The notes under the pieces are model-generated. The model had not been told where the DNA came from and did not search any database. It worked only from the letters and a program-made list of their open reading frames with translations. The translations under genes were made by a program, and so were the position numbers. DNA of 64,000 nt from Caenorhabditis remanei (lineage: Eukaryota > Nematoda > Chromadorea > Rhabditida > Rhabditidae): the NCBI RefSeq assembly GCF_010183535.1, contig NC_071333.1, positions 5,950,587 to 6,014,586 of the forward strand, written 5' to 3'. This document shows positions 11,701 through 24,581 of this stretch, one piece after another (position 1 is the stretch's first letter; each line of letters starts with the position of its first letter).

Positions 11701-14700
11701 ATTATATGCAAAAAACACTTCCATTTTTTTCACAAATCATACCGAATACTTTTTTGGTAACAGTTCCACGTCGTCTTGCAATTATTTAAAGATCAGTTCT
11801 AGGTGTGGTACGTACGAAAATGTTCAATCGATCAACAATCTAGGCGGTATGGTTTCATCAGTATCGCAACCGGTGCTATATTTGTGCAAACACACACAAT
11901 CGGAGTCCAAAGTGATCGTTGAACACTTTTTTTCTTCCTCCATCAGAAATGGAAGCATAGCGGAAAAAAGGGAATAGTAGAGTACATCTATTCAATTCCA
12001 TTAAAGATGTGGAGAATTGAAGATGAACAAGTAAGACGGCGAGAGACCAAAATTCATCTCATTCCAATTCTTCTGAAATAAAAACTATACTAAACTGGAC
12101 AAGAAAGTACATCTTTTCTCGTTGATCTCATTTAATTTGAGCTCTGCAACAACAACTACCACGTTTTCTTTTTCTTTTTCTCCTCCTTCCTCCCAGTTTT
12201 TCTTCTATTTTCCCACCATCTCGATCTCAATTCAATTATCTATTCATCAAAGGAGTAGAGAAGAAAAAGATGAATGCTGAATAGCCAGGGCGGTGAGGAA
12301 AGGGGGGACACAAGAAAAATGAGTAGGAGAAGACAATTAGCATAATTCCTAAACGACCTAAGAGGCGGCTTTCCATCTTTTCATCGTCCGGGACACTGAT
12401 GATTATAAGGTTGGATAGAATTGGAGGGATAAGGAAAGGTGATGCAACCTGTTGTGACATATTTTGCACTTGTGGCGTGTTCGATTCCAATCATAACCAA
12501 ATCTTCCTGTTTTTGCAGGTACAGTCTGTCTTCTTAGGTACACGTATCGGAAAGATGCACCGTCCTCGCTTACTTATGTTACATACTCCGATTTTTTGTT
12601 CTCTCCGCATGAATAAAACTATCCTTCTCTTCCACTTTTCCTCACCGGGCGACCCTTAAACGAATATGAGTGTGTATATGTATTGTGGAGAACGGAAGCG
12701 GTGTTTGGTTGAATTTTTGATCTCACGCCTTTTCCTCGCAACTACTTATTTCTTGGGTCAATTCACACGCACGGATGGAGAAATATTTTGGAAGAGGCAA
12801 ACTACTGAAAACACAGCGGGACGCAAAGAGAGGGAAAATTCATTAAATCATTTCGAGAAGAAAGGAGAGAGAGATGCAAACTTTAGGGACAAGTTTATCA
12901 TGTTACACTTCATTTCCATTTTGCCCATCAATCACAGTTTCGAAGAATCTAACACTTTCGCTTCGCAACTTTTTTTGTTCTTGCATGATTTGATGATGGA
13001 AATCGCCAGCGTCCAGCGGTGTTGCGAGAAATTAAAAATTAACCGTTGGTTTTTGCGGCCAAGGTCTTATGACAACGCGGCGCGGCTCTTATCATACATT
13101 CGAATCCGAACACCTAATGTGTCTCGTCAAAACCGAAACGGTACACAACTGATTGTATGTTTATGTATGTATACGTGCCAGTGCCAAACTACATAAGATG
13201 AAAAAGTTGTCATGTCTATTGCATGTGACATCGACTTTCGACCCTGCTCCCTGGTTTTTCTATCAAAAAAGAGAGAATCGGAGAGAAAATTTAGGGTGTG
13301 TTTGAAAGATAGAAACGTTCCAACATCAAACTAGTCAATCATTTCATTGTCATAAACCCAGGGATTTTTGAGAAGAAGAAAAAAGATGACACTGCCGCTT
13401 TTAATCGCAAGAATTCTCTCAGTTTTTTTCTTCTTTTTCTCGAATCCTCTAATGATTGACTTCTCCTTTTGACACTGAACAGCTGAGCTGTGCATTTGAT
13501 TGGGGCCGATGGAACAGAAGAAGGAGAGAAGGGCTGTAATAGTGGTGGCTCCTGGCACCGAAGGTCATGTGCACTAGAATAGAAATCGAATGACTGCAAC
13601 TGTGATTTTTTGTGTGAGAAAAAAGGTTCCTCGTGATGAATGGGAAGGGGAGAAATGATGATGAAGGGATGCCATCGAAGATCAGGGTTACAAAAAATCA
13701 GAATAGAAAATTGAAAGTGAGAAGAAGAAGGGACTTTTGTCACTTTCATTTTCCTATTAAAAAAACTATAATAAAACTAGTAAATTGTTGGACAAAGAAC
13801 TATATTGTAATAGCAAGTGGCCGTTTGTGTAAAACCGTGAAACAAAGTTTAGTTTCGATAAACTAGTGGACAGCAGGGGAGATGGAAGGAAAATGTGCTC
13901 TACTGCACAAAATGTTTACTTTTTCTTTTAAACAAATTATGTGACTTCTCCTTTGGTTTTACTCAGTTCCACACATTCAAATTGCATTCACAAATCATAT
14001 TTTTCTTATCCCAGAAGTATCAATATTTGAATTCACTAACTTCAATTCCAATCGAAAGACCAATAAACCGCAAAGATCAAGCACTCGGTTTTTCAATCCG
14101 AGACGCTTTTCACACACAGACACTATAAACCATTCTTTGACCCACACCACCTTCTACAAACACTGTCTTGGATACACAAGGGCGTCTCGGCGCGTCAGGA
14201 TCGAAGAAAACCAATATGTTACGTGAAACCGCGAGAAGTTGAGCCTTTTCATGCTCTCCTACTTCACACAAAGAAAAAACTTCAAAGGAGGGCCACCTAG
14301 TGTTTGTTCTTCAGTTTTTTTTCTGTTGACAAAACTAAAATGTAACTAGAGATCAAGTATTGAGGGAAGGTGAACGACATATTTCGCACGTAGTCCTCAA
14401 GTTTAAATATGTTAATGTATATTCAAGTGAATTGAAATTGAGTAGAATGAGTACATGTGCACCCAAATCCAATCTAGTGTAATTTAGTGTATTCATTGGC
14501 CCCATGCAACGTTTACTGAGTGCATTGTACAAAAACTGACAATGAATTATTTATGATACGTCATCCTGTGCTACCGTGCCTAAGATAATCAAAGGGGCCC
14601 TTTTGTTGAGTAACACTCGTCCATTCTTCTTCATTTCCCGTGACACACCTGCACAAACACAGTATTGTTCTTTACTCATGACTGATGCTGGGCTCTTTAT

Positions 14701-17700
14701 GTATTATCAACTGTACGCTAGATTGTTGCGGGACAGGCAAACTAATCATTTTTGTATCTAGTGTGGTCAAATGCAAAACTAGAATTGTTTCATTGATGTA
14801 TCAATAAGAAGAAGTGGCTGTGGGAAGAGAGGGGCTCTTCAACCATCAAAAACATAAACAAATCAGCCGAAACAGATGTGCGCATACAGTAGTAGGCCAC
14901 ATCAAAAGACCTCTCTAAGACCTTCGTTCCGCCATCTTGATTGAGCGATGTGAAAACTAATGGCGTGAAAAACGAGATCGTCTGTTGTCATATGCCGCTT
15001 CTAATATATTGGTTGTTTGCTATTTATCTTCAAATATTGTGCATTTGTTGATCCGATATATCGACCACAATGAAAAACACATTTCCCTTCTGGAAACAAT
15101 TTTAAAACACTTAAAGTCAGTCGTTCTGTTTGCCAATTCAAAGGATATCTGTAAATATTGTGTCACTTGTTTGTTATTCAAAAAGACATGAAAAAAATTC
15201 TGCCACAATTATCAAGAAAGAGGTCTAGGTCAAATCGGATCTTGGGTGGGGTCGGTTTAGTATAAAAGAAATGCGATACATATATTCGAGACTGGTGGGG
15301 GTAAAACAGAAGTGAGAAAATGATGGGATTGAGAGAACACGTATAATGAAGAAGATCAGACACAGTTTATGTATCATTTCAAGTTGCAACGGTGGATAAA
15401 CGACCGGTCCCGGCGTTGGGAAACCTTATTTTATGACCACGTCTGGTGAACGATGTACAAAGTGGCGGCGGTACCTCTTTTCTTAAGAAAAGAGACAATT
15501 TGCTTGTGAGGGATTTGGACAGTTATGATGGATCTAAGACGATAAATCTTCTTTTATGGAATCTTATAAGAACTTTGGAATAGCGAATGTTTAGCAATCA
15601 TTTCTGCAATATTCAATGAGTTGAATTTAAATCATATGCTCGTACTTATGTTTTTAAGAAATTTCAAAATCTAGCGATAAGAAAGTTTTCGTATGTCTAG
15701 TGTTCATTACCAAAAAATTTCTAGTGTTAAAAAAGTTTCTTGCTTTACTCCTCAATTCTATTGATCCAAAATCAACAATTATTCATCACACATCACGATT
15801 GCTTTTCAGCTTGCTCCTGTTTCATAGAAACCAATCCACTTCCTGGTTTGTCGCGGATTCAATGCTTCCCGTTTATTCATATATCCTGCAAAACTTGTCA
15901 AGCAACAATTTCCGTGTTTCCATGCTCATGTACATTGCTCTCGGTCACATTTTGAATTCGAAACACATTATTTTGTATTCAGAATTGTCAAATTTGCAAA
16001 AATATGAAAAGAAGAGAGAGAGATGACCAAAACGTGTTTGCTCATGTATTTTTCAGAATTCCGTGTCACCCGATAAAAAAATAGAACTGGAACTATGGAG
16101 ATGGAGAGACCGGAAAAGGGATGAAACGGTTTCGGTTTAGTCAACTCAAATAGAACGTAGAATGATCAAAAATCGTCCGGGGAGGAAATTATTGCCTTAT
16201 GCAAATCCGACTTTGCGTGCATTCGTATTCAAGATTCTTTAATGTTGGGGAAAACCAAAAATGCTGTGTTATCCCTCGAAAAGTTTACACTCATTTCCTA
16301 TTCCTGTGGTAAAAAGATTTTAACGAACTCTCTCACGAAACGTGCGTTTTCAGAAACTTGTGGAAAATGCACATAGTTAATGAACCCCGTCCATGAAGAC
16401 GAATCGGGAAAAATGGTGGAAAACAAAAGAGAAAAAACTCGGTTTCCGGAATAGCCGAGTTAGTTCTCATTCCACATTCTTGGTGTCTTTTCATCCAGTC
16501 TTTCTGAAAGTGCAGAAAAACAAAACATACAGAATTGGATATATATTCTTGGAAAAAAGAACTTGAAGTTCTGAAAGGGATCATAACACATTTTCAGATC
16601 TCAAGACTTGTTACTTCAGCTTTTAAGTGTTCTTTCATTTCCGGCTTCAACAACAACAATCAAATTTTGAAGTGTTGTGTTCTTGATTTGATTTCCATCC
16701 GGATTGTGTCAATCAATTCTGTTTTAGATTCATTTTATCAGTCAAAGTTTTCTTTTTTATGCGATTGATGTGAACACAGCAAAACATGTTGACACGGAAA
16801 CAAAGTACCTGCTTGTTAACATGTGAAGGAGATGCACACTTTTACAGTATTTTTAACATTGCATTTTAGTTCAAAGATCGTGGACAAAATAGGTGTGGAG
16901 TGAAGATAAATATCCTGATTGTTGCCGGCGATAACGGTTTTTGCGGGGTTCGTCCTATCGCTACGTCATTCCTATTTGCCTATCGTTTAAAGTTTCTCGG
17001 GCGCTCTCGGGGCCCACCCGCAGTCAGTCTGTTACATATTTATCATATTATTGTTTGTTGTGGATCATTATCTTCAAGACAAAACGACAGACAGTATGGT
17101 GCGGAGAGACCACTATCTCTCTTCACTCATTTCGGAGGACATTGAGGGTTGGACAAGAAATGACGTGTGCTTATTTTCGGACCGTCTATATGTAATTGTT
17201 CTCACTGAAATACAAGAACACTGCGGGGTATGAGACCCAAGGGGAGAGGGAGAATACAGCCGGTTGAGGGTCATCGGAGGTTAAGATGACGCTATTTACA
17301 TTGCCTGATGACAGCAAGAAGCCTCCATCTGGCAGGTCAACTTTTTATGAAAAGAAAGGAGAGGCACACACGGTCCGTTTGATAATTCATGATGTCATAT
17401 GAGTTCTTTTTACGGTTCAGTGCTCTCTCGCAGAAATCAAATGGTAGTGAGGAATGGTGCAATTTGTAAGAAGAGATATTTATTAATTAACTGCAAACCA
17501 CCGGTAATAAAATTAATATATAATTTGAATGTTTCTAGAAATTTTCAGCAAATCTGTATGCAAACAATGAAGCCTCACACCTTCCACACCTCATCCATTA
17601 CGTACCACATCATTTAATAAATCAAACACCCAATAAACAATTTACACCACAGACTCAACTTTTCTCTCTAGAAAACTTTTTCCCGCACCAGTTGTTGTTT

Positions 17701-19309
17701 TACAGTCGGAGATCATTCTTATCTTGTTCTTATATCTCTTTTGACACTAAGCTCAAAGTAGTATCACTGAAGTAATTTTACACATCGAACATCCCAAACG
17801 ATAGGCCAATATTTTGAGGGGAAATTGGATGGGTGGATTGATGAGTGTTGGAGAGGAGGAAGAGATGTTGCTGGTCGAGAAAAGCTACTTAGGATGATAA
17901 TGGATAATGGGATTAGCTATAGTGATTGTGGATGGGTTGAATTGGGTACAGAGATCATATGTCTCCTTCAAATTTGATCAGTGTTGAGGATGAGGGATTA
18001 TGGTTTTCAAGTTTGAAAAATTGTTCAGTAAAATCTGATGGAGTCTAACTATTTTGCAAAAATGGATATTTGGTGTTTGATCGTCTACCAGTTTTTTCAT
18101 AAAGTTTTGCAATGTTTTAACTGTACAATGAACATATCCCTCACTAATCTGCTTTAGCACAGGTATATCTGCGGATTACCGGTTTAGACCTTTAGGTTTG
18201 TCAGCAAGTACAAGCTACGGTGTATTTTGCAAACATGTTTTGTAGGCTCCATTTAAAACTGATCAGTATTTCAAATAATTAAAAGTCATTCAGATGAGGG
18301 ATATAGTGATTTAAAAAAAAGACGTTGGATTCCAGCTTTATGTGTCGAAAGCATTTTTGAAAAGAATACAGTGAAAATATTTTAATCAATCTAAAGAGCT
18401 GTCAACTAAAAACGATTGTTTTTGAAATTCGCTATCAAACAGCTAGTTCATTTCGATTTACTTTTGAGTTATAATAGTATCAACTCTCCGTTTTTTACAT
18501 TGCAAAATTATTTTCCAATGCACGTCTCAACTTTAATTTAGTTTTCAACGTCCGGGGCTCTTTTTCTTCACTTCATTAAACTAATCCATTGTTCTTCTCA
18601 TTCTCTCAAAGTACTCCTTTCTGTGTTTTGTTGTGCTTTGATGTCAACCCATTAAACCGAGGAAAATGTGATTTTACGACCGTAGTTGAGGAGATGAGGA
18701 TTCCGCCTAGAAATAAAAATAAACATCGGTACTTTCGAACGAGGGGAATATTTGCAGAAGTTGACGGGGTTTATCAATAAGTTGCTTCCAAATAAATTGT
18801 TGATATTGTTTAAAAAAATGTACATACAATTATTCAATAAAAGAAAGGAATTTTTTAGAATAAATCTGAAAACTCAAAACTTTTTATTTTATCATTCAAA
18901 TAGAGCGTTGAGTAGCGCGGAAATCAAATAATAGTTGTTTTTTGAAAAAAAGATATTCGATATTGGATTATTATCGTCAACTTTATTTGCGAACGTTCAG
19001 CATTTCACGGTTATGAAAATTGGGCATTTTTATTTTTGCAAGTACATAATATTCATGCACTAACAAAAATAAAAGCGCATTCGTGTCTAAAGTAACTAAA
19101 AATAGTGTCGAATCCGTGAAGCTTGTCTTAAAAAACTTGCCCTTTTTTGTGTTTTCAGTTGAGAAAATGACATTCCGGTTTGTATTTGTATCATGTGTTC
19201 TGCATTAAAAAATTTTGATGTAACTTTGTTTGAGTGTTTTGAATCACCTTAATTTGAAAAGTAAATTTTGCAAACAATTTCATTAATTGAAGAATTGTGA
19301 TAAATAACG

Positions 19310-19343
19310 TTTACATGTCTACCTACTTTACATGTCTACCTAC
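19310..19343 (+). repeat. Perfect 17-bp tandem duplication
   Basis: The unit TTTACATGTCTACCTAC occurs at 19310-19326 and again at 19327-19343 with no mismatch. Confidence 0.85.
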
Positions 19344-20314
19344 TAATCTAATTTCCTTACCGCTTTCGTTTGTTCTCTACTGTGATTGTGTTAGTGGCTT
19401 TTGGCCCTTCATCTCAATAAATCAATTCAAAAAAAAAATAATAACGTTATATTTTGTTTTACAGTTAATTCATTTTATCTTTTTTCCAATCTATAGATGT
19501 GTTTCAAACATCACACCAGTTTCTATTTGTTGTAACTTATAGTTCCACCTGAAACAACGTCGTGTTTTTCTGTAAAAAAACAACAGGAACAACATGATTG
19601 GTTTATTATCCAATAGATCACTCGGATAAAAAAGATTGGGGGACTCGGGTGGAAGTGTGTGCGCAAACGGACTCATCGATAGAATTGATGGTGAAATAAA
19701 ATAATGGTGTGACAGTTTGACATCTTTTTTGTCTCTCGAACAATTTCAGATGGATTTTCTGTTCTAGAGAAAAAGAAAAAAACATCGAAACAGGAAAGGA
19801 AAATAAAAAAATTAAAAGGAAACATGTGTGTGAATTTAAGGGGTGATGAATATGTAAGGGGGATCTCTCTCTTTTCACCGGTGTTATGCACAACTACATA
19901 ATTTGCTGTAAGGTTGGAAATAAAGGAAATTAGCAACAAAAAGAAGAAGCAGGTGTTCTAGAAACGAAGCAGAAAGATGTTACAGCATCGGAACTAGAAA
20001 AAAATAAGTTTTCTTGGTTAAAACCCCTCCAGATCACAAACGCAGATGGGGCTTTTTAAGTATTTTTGGGAGGTCAAGAAGGCAAAAACTCTTAAATAAA
20101 ATAGGTGAAAATGAAAATGATTTTGATGACAGACGACGATGATGAGAATGCTTCGAAAACAACACTCTGCAGAAAAATTCAGAATTACTGTTGACAAATT
20201 TTTTTGAAATTTTTTTTGTTGAGAAGTGAACACAAAAACTGTTCATGAGAAAAAAAGAGTTGAGAGAATAAGTACAAAGAGGTTGGTCGATATGTACATC
20301 GAGCACCAAGTGAA

Positions 20315-23300
20315 TTATGGCTGAGCAGCAAAGTTCGGGTTGCAAACTTCGATGTCACCGGTTGGAGCAAGACCCGGGCACTCGTAGACACTGTAGTTGT
20401 TCTCCTCATCAGCACCATCCTCTCCGTCGGATTCGATGATTCCTGGGGCATCCTCACCACAGATGATCTTCTGCTTGGCCTGTTGGTACTGGTGGAGTTG
20501 GGCTTTGTAGGCCAAAGTCTCATCTCCCTTGTTTCCCTGAAAGTTGTTTTTTTTCCTTCAATTCAGATTATCTCACGGATGAAATCACATCACATGATAT
20601 TTCCCCTTTTCATCTCATACCATATCCGATTCGGATTTGGAAATTGAGCCGGAGAGGATTTATATGCATTTGAATCAGATTGCCTTTTCCTGATTCAGTT
20701 ATTCAGAATATTAATCATGCGCTACAAACACTCTCACATCATTTTTTCGCTCTTTCTCTCTGTTCATGTAATTCTGTTAATGGATTAGCCGGCTCACTCA
20801 TTCGTGCGCAACGTATTCGTCATGAGAAGAAGAGAAAGAAGAAGAGAAAGGCTCATTTTTTATGAGCAATATACTTTAGAGCAGTGCGACCAAGAGTCAA
20901 GATTGAAGTGATGCTATTTCTCAGACTACACTCTCAGTGAATTAATAAAACAAGATATACGCAGAATCTACAGTATCCCTAAATACTAACCTTGGTCTTG
21001 CGGAATCCTGGTCCAGTTCCAGCATACGGAGCATATTCACCATCATCTGGTGTCTCAGTACGTCTGTTGTTTTTGTAGTAGTAGGTTCCTCCAGCAATGG
21101 TTCCAATGAGTCCAACACACATGACAGTTCCGACAGCTGAAACAAATTCAGAAATAATTTTCAACTTTTTAGAGAAAAGTTATTACCAAGAAGCAAGAGA
21201 CTGCTGCTGCTGTATCTTGGCGAGTTTCCAGAATACTCAGCTGAGGTAGCTAGACGACGTTTGTCGATCTGTTGAGAGGAGATGGTCTGCTTGGCTGGTT
21301 GTGGCTCCGGTTCAACAAACGAGACGAACTCGTTTTGTCCCTTCTTCTGTGGCACCTGTGGCTCACCAGTCGCGGTTTGCATCGCACTTTCGAGCGATTC
21401 AACGTTGACCTTGGCAGCAACGGTGTTCTTGGCCAGCTTCTCCTTGGTAGCCTCTGCCTCCTTCTTGAGCTCCGATTCTTGAGCGATCTCGTTCTCAATC
21501 ATCATCTCCCCTGAAACCGAATTCTTTCAGTCAGACATCCAATTACATTTTATCTTCATTCCCATTTTTTTGTGGCCTAAACGTCACTATTTCATCTCAG
21601 TATGCTTGTTTGCATTGCGCTTGTGTGTTTCTGAAAGACGCATCCCTCGAAAGCTTTCAAAAGCAGCCAAATGAACTCAATTATAAGCTATTTAGGAGAT
21701 AGATAGATAGTCACGCGTTTCCATCTTCTCCTTTTTTCTTGGGATGCCAGCTTGCACTACATTTTCCGCTCATAGGCAGGAAATGAGAGAAAAATTGGTT
21801 TCATCAAGTTCCAGTCCTTTTCCAGGGATTCACGTAATCTCCGCATTTTTGCTTCAGGCAATTTGCTGAATGTAGTCGGAGAGAAAGGGAGAGAGCACTC
21901 CAGGAAATATGACTTCCTGGCAGAAGAAAAAAACCGACGGCACACAACGGACAACATCAACTTTTTAAGCCTATGCACGCATTCACGTCATCAAAAAGTG
22001 AAAGAAGAAGGCATGCCATGTTTGCCTTTTTTGGAATGGATCTTCTGAACTCAAGGTTTTGATTTGGTCATGAGATTGAGATCATGGCTGCAAAAGTGGT
22101 GAGAATGTGGTGTGCAGGTTGATCATCAAATCAAAAAACCAGTATAAGGACTCAAGAGAGCATGTCTATCATCAAAAATGACCACAACTACTGGCATGAT
22201 ATCTGAATGAACATTCCAGTTGACAGGCAAAAAAACCAAACTTTCCCCCAGAGAACACTTCTCTTTAAATTAGACAATAGTTAGTCACCAAACTTTTCCC
22301 TCGTCGTATTTTTTCCGACTCCCATACATATCCTTCTACTTGTTGTCAGTTTTTTTTGTCTTTTTCTAATCATTATAAATGAACACAGACACACATGACA
22401 AAACGCGTCGACGCATTGCTCACTATTCTGGTGAGCCGCTCCGCTTTTTGTGTGTTCCCCACCCTCCATTTTCACATCTCAAACGGAGAACCACGAAACG
22501 GGAAACTGAAAGCGAATAGCGGAAAATGGAAAAAACAGAAGATAGAAAACGAAAACATAGCACAACACAAACTCGGATGAAGACTTATTTTTCTTAATGA
22601 AGCCATTTTTTTTAACTGACTATTTCTGACAACATGTCCTCACCTCTCAACAAGTTGTCCAAAGCAATGGGATCCACCTTTGAAGGATCTTTCAATACCA
22701 TTTCTCCAGTTCTGGTGTAATAGTACAACTTGGGGTCAATCTTGAACTGTGGTTCAGTGTAGTAGTAGTTTCTCTCCATTTTCGTTTTTGGTTCTTCTTC
22801 TTGATCAACCATTTGAAGAAAACGGTTGTACTCGTCCATGGAATCAATGGCTTTTTTCTCCTCATCATCGTTGAGAATGGGAAGGATGCCCTCCAAGTAT
22901 TCTTTATAACGTTCCTCCTGGGTGTTCTCCTCATCATCTTTCAAATACTTCTGAAGAAACAAATACTGAAATTTAAACCCCTGACAAATTTTTTTTGGCG
23001 TACCTCGTTGTACTCCTTGTTAGCGGGCTTTTCATCCTGCGCAAGTTCGAAGTTTTTGTTGGCTTTGTTTTCTTGTCCATATTGGACCGCGCCGCCTTCT
23101 GGAAGTGAATTCTTTTTAGAGAACAGACAAGGCAATAATTGAAAGCTAAACTATTTATTTTTTTGCCTAAAAATGTGATTAGCTTTTCAGGGAATAATGA
23201 AGTAGTACTAGAACGTGTTTTTTTTTTCGTTTTTCTAGGCAAAACTACTCTTTCAGACTCTGTCGATCACAAGGCTAGTCTCTTTCTAAGAAGTCAGGTT

Positions 23301-24579
23301 TAAGTTCAAAACTTTAAAAACTAAAAGTCAACTAATCAAATGAAGTCATCAATTTTTGAAACTAAGAAGCATACAATTCACGCTCGGATTGCTTAGTCCC
23401 TACGTCAAGCCTATGTGATTCCTTTTCTTCCTTTTCTCCTTTATATATTTTTTCTTTTACGAGTGAAGGGAAAAGTTTCTTGGTCACTCAGAATCCTATT
23501 CAATCTTTTCTATTCACAAAAATTCTTCTCAAAATGTTTGAATGAAAAGAGGCGAGGAATTCAATTTCTTGGCTTGTTCTGACTCATTTTTTGTTGGGGA
23601 TTCTTTTCTCCTGAACTACAACTCATTTTTAATCCGCTTCTCACAAAAATTGAAAATATATGTGGTTGTTATCAGAAAACAGAAGAAAAATGTAACAACG
23701 AAAAGAAAACACGGTACCTACTTCCTCTTTTTTGTATCTCACTTCAAGAAGGCCTCACAAGCTGCCGCAGTGAGTCATGTGAGAGCTCTTTGTCAGAGAG
23801 CTGCTTCTAGTTTTTAATGAGATGTGTCTTCTCTCAACGGGAGAGTGTTGCACTTTCTCTTCTTGGTACAAATCACATGTCCTTTTTATAGACTTTCAGA
23901 AAGAAATGAAGTAGTGTGGGCGTTGAAGTGAAGTAAGAAAAAAATAGAGCAGGTGAATATAATGAATGAAAAATGAAATGCCAGTAAATTGCACCTGCCA
24001 TTTTCTTTTTTTTCTGCCTCTTTTTCAAACAAAACTACTTAAAAACTAAGGGACAGAATGACGTGAGATATTGTGAATAATTTTATTTTAGAAATAAGAA
24101 TATGATGTATCTTAAAATGACAAGAGAAAAAATATGCAATAAGGAAGCAAACAATTTTGCATTTCTGGAACTATTTTCTGTTCCGAAAAGGAAAATTTCT
24201 ACTGAGAATATTGGAAAATTTGAACAAAGACAAAATCTAATAACACCAGAAGAAAGGAAATTGGAAGAGGAGAAGAATGATACCCAATACGAAATAGCCC
24301 AGACTTCTAATAGTAATGCTGACAAAGATACCTACCCGCAGCCGTTAATTAACACTTGCTGATATTTCATACTGACTCACCTGTGAAGAGTGCGGCTTGT
24401 GTGGCAGAAAGGCAAGCGAGCAGCGCAACGACTCGCCACATGCCCATCCCGTATGAGGGCCGAAGAGTGGTGCTAGCTGCTCGACGGCAGCTCGCCGAGT
24501 TTGAGAGGCGGTCCTGCGATTCGGCTTGCGACGACGTCGTTGTCGCCGTTTTCTTTCCGTCTAAGACTCGATAACGCAT
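20315..24579 (-). CDS. cab-1: CAB-1, NPDC1-family type I membrane protein
   Basis: The C-terminus (VYECPGLAPTGDIEV, then NP and F) is the signature of vertebrate NPDC1. The C. elegans homologue CAB-1 was described as a binding partner of the RAB-3 exchange factor AEX-3, so a role in synaptic or dense-core vesicle traffic is expected. Exons are 24579-24381, 23098-23004, 22950-22644, 21510-21187, 21136-20991 and 20536-20315, and phases agree at every junction. The protein is 430 aa from 24579, or 386 aa from the in-frame ATG at 24447, which directly precedes a good signal peptide (WRVVALLACLSATQA). The order is signal peptide, acidic Tyr-rich ectodomain, a membrane segment across the exon 4/5 junction (SSSSLLLLGAVGTVMCVGLI), a basic stop-transfer (KNNRR) and an acidic tail. 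An alternative acceptor at 22965 would add five residues but leaves an intron of only 38 nt. Confidence 0.9.
24092..24362 (+). CDS. Possible nested antisense small gene (86 aa) in cab-1 intron 1
   Basis: An ATG-initiated frame at 24102-24362 lies on the strand opposite cab-1, entirely within cab-1 intron 1. It is preceded ten nt upstream by a strong acceptor-like TTTTATTTTAG ending at 24091. The product is charged (TPEERKLEEEKND) and has no recognised domain. It stops 18 nt before the cab-1 first coding exon, and no AATAAA follows. The purine-rich strand alone could produce such a frame, so this is a candidate only. Confidence 0.22.
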
Positions 24580-24581
24580 CT
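24577..24581 (-). other. cab-1: Acceptor abutting the upstream cab-1 ATG
   Basis: On the minus strand TTATTGCAG (AG at 24581-24580) is followed immediately by ATG (24579-24577). A spliced leader added here would place the AUG at once after the leader, leaving the second AUG (24447) before the signal peptide as an alternative start. It could also be a cis acceptor from a more distant exon. Confidence 0.45.

Larger units (their letters stand above)
2307..20314. other. 18-kb region without a supported gene
   Basis: This is the upstream side of the first gene and the downstream side of cab-1, both on the minus strand. Open frames up to 176 codons occur (8635-9126 plus, 10889-11338 minus, 12666-13196 plus), but none has a recognisable domain, convincing splice partners or a leader acceptor. 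Visible items are three TAATCC motifs at 2441-2465, a G-rich block at 2580-2715, GA- and CTT-rich tracts (around 5210, 7270, 10605-10620 and 12150-12190), and a perfect 17-bp tandem duplication at 19310-19343. It may carry distal regulatory sequence or undetected non-coding RNAs. I found no tRNA with a proper T-arm. Confidence 0.5.

Noticed and set aside
12477..12492. GTTCGATTCC resembling a tRNA B-box
   Set aside because: No matching acceptor or T-stem pairs and no A-box at the expected distance.
12666..13196. 176-codon plus-strand frame
   Set aside because: No domain, signal peptide, splice context or leader acceptor; residue use looks random, with many Cys and Arg clusters.
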